In this document: piece after piece, positions 57,501-64,000 of the stretch | Numbering within the stretch: the stretch's first letter is position 1 | Layout of the letters: every line of letters starts with the position of its first letter | DNA from: Bursaphelenchus xylophilus | Lineage: Eukaryota > Nematoda > Chromadorea > Rhabditida > Aphelenchoididae | Reading direction: 5' to 3' | Length of the DNA stretch: 64,000 bases | Assembly: GCA_904066235.2 (NCBI GenBank) | Contig: CAJFCV020000001.1 | Coordinates: 1,302,001-1,366,000 of the forward strand | Made by a program: the position numbers and the translations under genes | The notes under the pieces: generated by a model | Seen by the model: the letters and a program-made list of their open reading frames with translations, nothing else | Told to the model about the DNA's origin: nothing | Databases searched by the model: none

Positions 57501-59957
57501 TGAGATTCCAAGGACGTCTCCGATCCAAGTACTAATCAAGCGCACCGTTGCTTAACTTGCCAGATCGGACGGGATGGCGTGCTTTCAACGGGCTATGGGC
57601 GTACACACTCCCTTCCCTTTCCACTTTTGATTCCTTTCCCTGCAATTCCACCCAGTCCACGGCCGGGGCTACTTTTTCGAGATTTTCTTGAAAATTTCAG
57701 TCAATAATGACGTCACTAACACAGAAAAAATAGAGATTGTGTTTTTGGAGAGACCACACAGAAATAGCGTAAATTCCCCAGCCAAAAAGGAAAGGGTGGA
57801 TCAGAGGTAAGCTGGCTCTTTCATTCTATCTTCGGATTAATTTCCCAAGTTAAAGGTTAGCTTGAGATTCCAGCTCCTGAAAAGTGTGGCTGAAAAAGAA
57901 AATTTTGGAAAGTTTGACTAAAAAGTCAAACAAATGTCAATTCAAACGTATTTTAATTCATGATATACCATCTAAAATACGGTTCTGATTTCTTTATTCA
58001 AATCAAAAAAGTCAAAAACGCGTACGCCACTTGAGATTCCAAGGACGTCTCCGATCCAAGTACTAATCAAGCGCACCGTTGCTTAACTTGCCAGATCGGA
58101 CGGGATGGCGTGCTTTCAACGGGCTATGGGCGTACACACTCCCTTCCCTTTCCACTTTTGATTCCTTTCCCTGCAATTCCACCCAGTCCACGGCCGGGGC
58201 TACTTTTTCGAGATTTTCTTGAAAATTTCAGTCAATAATGACGTCACTAACACAGAAAAAATAGAGATTGTGTTTTTGGAGAGACCACACAGAAATAGCG
58301 TAAATTCCCCAGCCAAAAAGGAAAGGGTGGATCAGAGGTAAGCTGGCTCTTTCATTCTATCTTCGGATTAATTTCCCAAGTTAAAGGTTAGCTTGAGATT
58401 CCAGCTCCTGAAAAGTGTGGCTGAAAAAGAAAATTTTGGAAAGTTTGACTAAAAAGTCAAACAAATGTCAATTCAAACGTATTTTAATTCATGATATACC
58501 ATCTAAAATACGGTTCTGATTTCTTTATTCAAATCAAAAAAGTCAAAAACGCGTACGCCACTTGAGATTCCAAGGACGTCTCCGATCCAAGTACTAATCA
58601 AGCGCACCGTTGCTTAACTTGCCAGATCGGACGGGATGGCGTGCTTTCAACGGGCTATGGGCGTACACACTCCCTTCCCTTTCCACTTTTGATTCCTTTC
58701 CCTGCAATTCCACCCAGTCCACGGCCGGGGCTACTTTTTCGAGATTTTCTTGAAAATTTCAGTCAATAATGACGTCACTAACACAGAAAAAATAGAGATT
58801 GTGTTTTTGGAGAGACCACACAGAAATAGCGTAAATTCCCCAGCCAAAAAGGAAAGGGTGGATCAGAGGTAAGCTGGCTCTTTCATTCTATCTTCGGATT
58901 AATTTCCCAAGTTAAAGGTTAGCTTGAGATTCCAGCTCCTGAAAAGTGTGGCTGAAAAAGAAAATTTTGGAAAGTTTGACTAAAAAGTCAAACAAATGTC
59001 AATTCAAACGTATTTTAATTCATGATATACCATCTAAAATACGGTTCTGATTTCTTTATTCAAATCAAAAAAGTCAAAAACGCGTACGCCACTTGAGATT
59101 CCAAGGACGTCTCCGATCCAAGTACTAATCAAGCGCACCGTTGCTTAACTTGCCAGATCGGACGGGATGGCGTGCTTTCAACGGGCTATGGGCGTACACA
59201 CTCCCTTCCCTTTCCACTTTTGATTCCTTTCCCTGCAATTCCACCCAGTCCACGGCCGGGGCTACTTTTTCGAGATTTTCTTGAAAATTTCAGTCAATAA
59301 TGACGTCACTAACACAGAAAAAATAGAGATTGTGTTTTTGGAGAGACCACACAGAAATAGCGTAAATTCCCCAGCCAAAAAGGAAAGGGTGGATCAGAGG
59401 TAAGCTGGCTCTTTCATTCTATCTTCGGATTAATTTCCCAAGTTAAAGGTTAGCTTGAGATTCCAGCTCCTGAAAAGTGTGGCTGAAAAAGAAAATTTTG
59501 GAAAGTTTGACTAAAAAGTCAAACAAATGTCAATTCAAACGTATTTTAATTCATGATATACCATCTAAAATACGGTTCTGATTTCTTTATTCAAATCAAA
59601 AAAGTCAAAAACGCGTACGCCACTTGAGATTCCAAGGACGTCTCCGATCCAAGTACTAATCAAGCGCACCGTTGCTTAACTTGCCAGATCGGACGGGATG
59701 GCGTGCTTTCAACGGGCTATGGGCGTACACACTCCCTTCCCTTTCCACTTTTGATTCCTTTCCCTGCAATTCCACCCAGTCCACGGCCGGGGCTACTTTT
59801 TCGAGATTTTCTTGAAAATTTCAGTCAATAATGACGTCACTAACACAGAAAAAATAGAGATTGTGTTTTTGGAGAGACCACACAGAAATAGCGTAAATTC
59901 CCCAGCCAAAAAGGAAAGGGTGGATCAGAGGTAAGCTGGCTCTTTCATTCTATCTTC

Positions 59958-60055
59958 GGATTAATTTCCCAAGTTAAAGGTTAGCTTGAGATTCCAGCTC
60001 CTGAAAAGTGTGGCTGAAAAAGAAAATTTTGGAAAGTTTGACTAAAAAGTCAAAC
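59958..60055 (+). ncRNA. Spliced-leader (SL1-variant) RNA, last array copy
   Basis: Copy n=50, unchanged in the 98-nt RNA. The flanking base at +102 is G (block II/III type). Confidence 0.88.
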
Positions 60056-60143
60056 AAATGTCAATTCAAACGTATTTTAATTCATGATATACCATCTAAA
60101 ATACGGTTCTGATTTCTTTATTCAAATCAAAAAAGTCAAAAAC

Positions 60144-60261
60144 GCGTACGCCACTTGAGATTCCAAGGACGTCTCCGATCCAAGTACTAATCAAGCGCAC
60201 CGTTGCTTAACTTGCCAGATCGGACGGGATGGCGTGCTTTCAACGGGCTATGGGCGTACAC
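60144..60261 (-). rRNA. 5S ribosomal RNA, last array copy
   Basis: Copy n=51, complete. Only about 59 bp of its 5' flank remains before the array junction at 60320/60321. Confidence 0.98.
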
Positions 60262-60370
60262 ACTCCCTTCCCTTTCCACTTTTGATTCCTTTCCCTGCAA
60301 TTCCACCCAGTCCACGGCCGTGTCAGAGACTATGTCCGAAATCGAAAAAGAGAAATTTTGAAAGGGGTGT

Positions 60371-60445
60371 GCGCGCGTAGCGCAGTGGTTTGTTAGGTGG
60401 ACTGTTGTCCGAATGGTCTGGGGTTCGAATCCCGGGGATATTTGA
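60371..60445 (+). tRNA. tRNA-like sequence at the array border (probable pseudogene)
   Basis: A-box TAGCGCAGTGG (60378-60388) and B-box GGTTCGAATCC (60421-60431) at normal tRNA spacing (43 bp), 50 bp right of the 5S array. Acceptor arms (GCGCGCG versus GGATATT) do not pair and the T-stem has a mismatch. It could be a tRNA pseudogene, a tRNA-derived element or a lone Pol III promoter. Confidence 0.35.
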
Positions 60446-60738
60446 AGTGTTTTCTTCGGGTGTTGTTATCGGAAATGCGTCTGCGATGACAGTATTTTGT
60501 GAAGCAGTTTTCCTATTACTACAGAAAGTAGGCAAATTAGACAAAAAATTGATTTATTGCGGAATTCCTTTAAATTTCTCCGAACTTCGATAAAAGATTT
60601 TTTGATATGCAAAGTTCGCTGCACCAATTTTGAAATTTTTCCCACCAAAAATTTGCATAATTTTTGCACGATTTTCCACTATAAAAGCGACGAGTTTCCT
60701 GGAATTCCCTGTCATTTGGTACGTTCTCTTCCCACTCA

Positions 60739-60829
60739 GCGGTTGCTCCTTGGACCGGGATGCACGAGGCCGCACTCTGAGCACTGCTAAACTCGCTCTT
60801 GACAGGCGACTGGAACGGATCATTCGCAT
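60739..60829 (+). CDS. Exon-like fragment of an unrecognised gene
   Basis: Acceptor CCCACTCAG, then an open stretch reading SLDRDARGRTLSTAKLALDRRLERIIRI up to a GTAAGT donor. Charged, non-repetitive coding character. It may be an upstream exon of the plus-strand gene ending at 63350. A transposon (60968-61893) lies in the following intron. Confidence 0.35.
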
Positions 60830-60858
60830 CGTAAGTTGGGGACTGCTATTTTTGCGCT

Positions 60859-60960
60859 ATTTTCATAAAGTGCGTAGACGTTCCGTTGCAACTAGGGGGA
60901 AAAAGACGGAATGCACTGTGCGAGAGAAGGCGAAAAAGTCTACGCATTTTATGAAAATAT
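60859..60960. repeat. Short palindromic element (CATAAAGTGCGT family)
   Basis: Arms TTTTCATAAAGTGCGTAGAC and GTCTACGCATTTTATGAAAA around a centre containing GCACTGTGCG. The same CATAAAGTGCGT core is found in the palindrome at 3679-3970 and near 62749. Confidence 0.6.
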
Positions 60961-60967
60961 TATACTA

Positions 60968-61893
60968 CAGGGTGGGCCACTCGAAACGGGTAAGTTTTTT
61001 CTTTGGATTTCTCCGCGGAGACTCCGCCGATTTTCCCGAAATTTAGATTTTTGTGTAGCTGAGACCCGCCATTTTTAACCGGTTAAATTTGAAAAAAATA
61101 TATTTTGAATTGACCTTTCTATGCCTTCCCAAAGTTTTAAAGAATTATTTTCGAGCCGAAACCGCTAAAACTTGGAAAATTTTTGGAATGATTTTCAATT
61201 GACTTTCTCGGACTTGGAAAATTTTTGGCTTTTTTTGGGGGAAATCGCGGAGTAAAAAGTTGCTAGTGCTCGCCTTAAACTTGTTTAAAGCAAGTTGAAA
61301 GCCGCAAGAGGGTTGTTTGTATTACCATTAGGGCACGAACATTCAAAAAAAAAAGATTTCAAAAAGATTGCAAAAGTCCACACAATTGGCAACGAGCCCC
61401 AGCTCCAAGTCATTGAAGCTTGGAGCCCAGCCCGATTAAAGATAGACGATGTTCACGATCTGCAATTTGAGCTGTTCACGACTCTCATGACTCTCAAAGC
61501 TCCTACAAGTTTGTGCTGCGAGAGGAAATGGGCATTTCAGACTCAGATAGAAATATTAATAATCAGGTCGTTAAATAAAATTGTTTTTACGACAATATTT
61601 TATGGTTACCTGAGGTAAAACTTAGAAAATTTCACCCAAAAACTCGAAAAAATGACCAAGTTTTCGAAATCATTCCAAAAATTTTCCAAGTTTTAGCGGT
61701 TTCGGCCCGAAAATAATTCTTCGAAACTTTGGGAAGGCATAGAAAGGTCAATTCAAAATATATTTTTTTCAAATTCAATAGGTTAAAAATGGCGGGTCTC
61801 AGCTACAGAAAAATCTAAATTTCGGGAAAATCGGCGGAGTCTCCGCGGAGAAATCCAAAGAAAAAACTTACCCGTTTCGAGTGGCCCACCCTG
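60968..61893. mobile_element. 926-bp element with ~235-bp terminal inverted repeats
   Basis: Ends CAGGGTGGGCCACTCGAAAC and complement, flanked by TA on both sides, as for Tc1/mariner-type elements. The arms match over about 235 bp with few differences. The ~450-bp interior has one 107-codon plus-strand frame (61295-61618) without transposase motifs. Non-autonomous. Confidence 0.75.
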
Positions 61894-61934
61894 TAGGTGG
61901 GCCAACAGGCTTAGACATGTCTACAAAACATGAG

Positions 61935-62085
61935 ACTTTGTGGCCCGCTCAGTGCGTTATAAATTTGTGTCTGAAGTTCCCTGAAAAGCACAGAAACTGA
62001 CGATTCCTTTTCAGCTTATCATCGTCGGCTTCGGGTAGAAGAGTTGGAAAATTTTTGGAAAGCTCAGGGATCCGGGAGAAGCCCT
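61935..62085 (+). pseudogene. Broken duplicate of the exon at 63095
   Basis: Repeats the acceptor region GACGATTCCTTTTCAG and the following LRxExLE-coding sequence of the exon at 63095. A one-base insertion (GGAAAATTTTTGG versus GGAAATTATTGG) shifts the frame, and similarity is lost soon after. The shared upstream flank shows that the duplication covered intron as well as exon. Confidence 0.55.
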
Positions 62086-62168
62086 TAAGAATTTTTCTCA
62101 AAGGGCAAAAAAGGCTGAATTTTCAGCCCTTAAGAATTTTTCTCAAAGGGCAAAAAAGGCTGATTTTT
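62080..62168. repeat. Two tandem copies of a ~44-bp repeat
   Basis: CCCTTAAGAATTTTTCTCAA followed by AGGGCAAAAAAGGCTGA occurs twice in succession, directly after the broken exon copy. Confidence 0.8.
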
Positions 62169-62188
62169 AATGCCTCTCCTTTTTTAGA

Positions 62189-62303
62189 AGCCAGATCCAC
62201 GTCAGCGATACAATCGAGGCCGCCAACCTTCAGATGGTTGTGAGTGGAGAAACAATTGAACTGTGTGGTAAAGCCACAATGAAGAACCTTGAGGAAGTTC
62301 AAC
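62189..62303 (+). CDS. Exon-like fragment of an unrecognised gene
   Basis: TTTTTTAG acceptor, open frame SQIHVSDTIEAANLQMVVSG...ELCGKATMKNLEEVQ, then a GTAAGC donor. Balanced amino-acid composition suggests real coding sequence, but I cannot link it in frame to the neighbouring exons. Family unknown. Confidence 0.35.
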
Positions 62304-62588
62304 GTAAGCTGCATCTTCGTTTCCGTCGAGCTTTGCTGACTTTTTAACTTTTGATTTTTTTTGACATTTTGAGGCGTTGCGACTGCCGACGATGCTTTGG
62401 GGTACATTTTATATGCTTGGGAGACGGTAGAGAGAGAAAAAAAGGGCCTGGTTTTTAGAAACAACAAGATTGCTCGGGTCCTAGGGTTCTCGAAGTCGCT
62501 TTTTTCGTTTATACCTTGCCCTTTTACAAACGCTATGTTATGTATATCTACGCTATGTTCAGGGCGTCCTGCAGACCCTTCGGTCCAC

Positions 62589-62684
62589 GCTTAGAAGTCG
62601 ATTGTATGCTTGGTGGGAATCGTGGAGCCACAGCGCTTGCGGTACGCGCATAACGAACCGAAACCGGCCAACTTCACAAGGTGG
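62589..62684 (+). CDS. Exon-like fragment of an unrecognised gene
   Basis: Acceptor CGCTTAG, frame KSIVCLVGIVEPQRLRYAHN...KPANFTR, donor GTGGGT. It could be an internal exon of the gene ending at 63350. Phase does not match the exon at 63095, so another exon would be needed or it is a relic. Confidence 0.3.
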
Positions 62685-63094
62685 GTCTGGTGGGAGAGTG
62701 GAAGCGGTTTGCACGTTTTGCACTCATTTTATCTTTGCGGGTTTTTCATAAAGTGCGTAAACTTTTTTTTGCCGCCGCACGTTGCGTATCGCACGTCAAT
62801 GCAAAATAGAAAAAAAATTTCCCGCCCCTTTTTGGTGATTCGTTCAAAACGAAATGTCACTATCCGATAAAAAGCATTTTCTTATCTTTCTTCTTCCTTT
62901 TCGATAAAAAGCAATTATTTCGGGCGAGAAAGAGTGCCGATAATTTAGCGACATTTTTCTCTCTTTTCAATCAATGAAAACGATACGAAGTTTCGAAACG
63001 GTTCAGGAAATGCGCTGTATTGACGTGTGTCGCCCATTTTGCATGAAATTTATGTTTTGCCCTGAAAAGCAAAAAAATTGACGATTCCTTTTCA

Positions 63095-63350
63095 GCTTAT
63101 CATCGTCGGCTTCGGGCAGAAAAGTTGGAAATTATTGGAAAGCTCAAGGATCGGGCCTGGGACAAGCCTGCGGGCGATATGGCTGAGGTTTTGAAGACTA
63201 TGGACGAGGTGAGGATTTATTTAAAAATTTTTTATTATTTTTTTTATTTATTTGTTATTATTACTAAAAATTTAATTTTTTTTTATTTTTCATTGCATTT
63301 TTCATTTTCAGCCTCTAACCGGGTTCGTCTTCAAAGACACGGAAGGATAA
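63095..63350 (+). CDS. Last two exons of an unrecognised gene (partial)
   Basis: Exon 63095-63208 follows TTTTCAG and reads YHRRLRAEKLEIIGKLKDRA, then WDKPAGDMAEVLKTMDE, to a GTGAGG donor. The final exon from 63313 follows TTTTCAG and reads PLTGFVFKDTEG then TAA. The phases agree. Helical, charged product tail. An earlier broken copy of the first of these exons lies at ~62012. Upstream exons are uncertain. Confidence 0.5.
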
Positions 63351-63637
63351 TATCCCCCTCTGAACGCCCCAAATCAAGTCGGAGTTGGACGATTGGGGAA
63401 AAAGACGATTGGGGAAAAGTACGATTGGGGAAACCGAAAAGTATTATTTTTCTTCCATGCAAATGTCGAAGTTAGGATAATCGAGGGTGCTCATTTCGAA
63501 AATGACATTCATTTTTTTGATCCTTACTTTTTTCCTTAAGTAGTACTGTAAAGTAGTAATTTTTTATTTTTTTCATAAATACTCGATTTAGGGGTTTTCG
63601 AGGGTGCTGATTTCGAAAATCAAGTAAATTTTTCCTC

Positions 63638-64000
63638 TAGTACTACATAGTACTATTCTGATACTATATAGTACGAAGTGCAAATATGGCTTTTGACGTT
63701 AATGGTGTTGTTTTGATGCTTAGTACTCTTCAAAAACACGTTTTAAAGACTTGGTGCTATATAGTACTGTTTGATACTATGTAGTACGAAGTAAAAATAG
63801 GCGTACTAAGCACCAGAACAACACCACGAACGCCTAAAGGCCAACTTTACACCTCGTACTACATAGTATCAGGTAGTACTATATAGCACCAAGTCTTTAA
63901 AACGTGTTTTTGAAGAGTACTAAGCATCAAAACAACACCATTAACGTCAAAAGCCATATTTTGACCTCGTACTATATAGTATCACAATAGTACTATATAG
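63638..64000. mobile_element. Large palindromic element with GTACTATATAGTAC motifs, cut by window end
   Basis: Inverted arms of about 150 bp centred near 63825. Segments such as GGCTTTTGACGTTAATGGTG, TTAGTACTCTTCAAAAACAC and GACTTGGTGCTATATAGTAC reappear reverse-complemented on the right. Within the arms the self-complementary word TACTATATAGTA recurs several times. No ORF. The right end lies beyond the window. Confidence 0.75.

Larger units (their letters stand above)
33061..60320. repeat. 531-bp tandem array of 5S rRNA (minus) and SL RNA (plus) genes
   Basis: 52 5S genes with an exact 531-bp period: 5S copies occupy 33063+531n to 33180+531n (n=0-51). SL RNA copies occupy 33408+531n to 33505+531n (n=0-50). 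Within a unit the SL 3' hairpin and the 5S 3' end face each other across ~90 bp. The 5S 5' end and the next SL start diverge across 227 bp, which holds the AAAGTGGAAAGGGAAGGGA flank of 5S and a TGACGTCA palindrome. Units are identical except for two block-wise single-base markers. The array ends abruptly at 60320 inside the 5S 5' flank (CCACGGCCG, then unique sequence). C. elegans has a comparable 5S-SL1 repeat of about 1 kb; this unit is roughly half that. Confidence 0.97.

Noticed and set aside
33061..60320. Regular direct repeats as a possible CRISPR array
   Set aside because: The whole 531-bp unit repeats with no unique spacers, and it contains 5S rRNA and SL RNA genes; this is eukaryotic tandem rDNA.
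60323..60593. Overlapping ORFs on both strands at the array border
   Set aside because: They are translations of the tRNA-like A/B-box region; the peptide GIRTPDHSDN is typical of translated tRNA sequence.
61295..61618. 107-codon frame inside the 926-bp TIR element as its transposase
   Set aside because: Too short and with no DDE/D or helix-turn-helix pattern; the element is probably non-autonomous.

Overview
This is nuclear DNA from a nematode. It is AT-rich, with short introns and GTAAG/GTGAG-type donors. It carries metazoan housekeeping genes (prohibitin 1, eIF2-alpha, ataxin-2). It also holds a large tandem array in which each unit has a 5S rRNA gene on one strand and a spliced-leader (SL) RNA gene on the other, a linkage known from C. 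elegans. The SL exon matches canonical nematode SL1 at 18 of 22 positions and many 3' splice sites end in TAG, so the species is probably well outside Caenorhabditis. I cannot name it from the sequence.

Left third (1-24.4 kb), mostly minus-strand genes. A 3'-terminal exon of a plus-strand gene lies at 24-80 and an isolated plus-strand 5S gene at 578-695. A short 5' exon of an unknown gene (938-819), a Tudor-domain protein (5528-2590, 7 exons) and two tandem ataxin-2-like genes follow. The complete ataxin-2 copy is at 14047-10285. The degenerate copy at 8765-6299 has lost the LsmAD core, has stops in its Lsm exon and has an eroded PAM2 motif. eIF2-alpha (16774-14878) and phb-1 (18777-17277) come next on the same strand; from memory these are also neighbours in C. 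elegans. A secreted protein of unknown family (20264-21699, plus) then converges on a pepsin-like protein (24327-22000, minus) whose two catalytic DTG motifs are both altered. All the larger multi-exon models close in frame across every intron.

Middle (24.6-60.3 kb), the 5S/SL cluster. The left edge holds old, diverged units broken by a foldback Tc1-like element, a 2.2-kb insert carrying eleven GC-rich hairpins that all end in GNA triloops, and a 1.4-kb insert with 12-bp terminal inverted repeats containing a small spliced gene. From about 32.3 kb the array is regular. From 33,061 the period is exactly 531 bp, and two single-base markers divide it into three homogeneous blocks. There are 56 complete 5S genes and 55 complete SL RNA genes, plus fragments. 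A 10-N gap at 31,768 is flanked by a 628-bp direct duplication that looks like unmerged contig ends.

Right end (60.3-64 kb): a tRNA-like sequence, a 926-bp element with long terminal inverted repeats, duplicated and partly broken exons of an unrecognised plus-strand gene, and one arm-pair of a palindromic element that runs off the window.

The most notable system is the SL1-variant/5S array. Other leads are the decaying ataxin-2 paralogue, the GNA-hairpin insert and the catalytically altered aspartic-protease-like protein.
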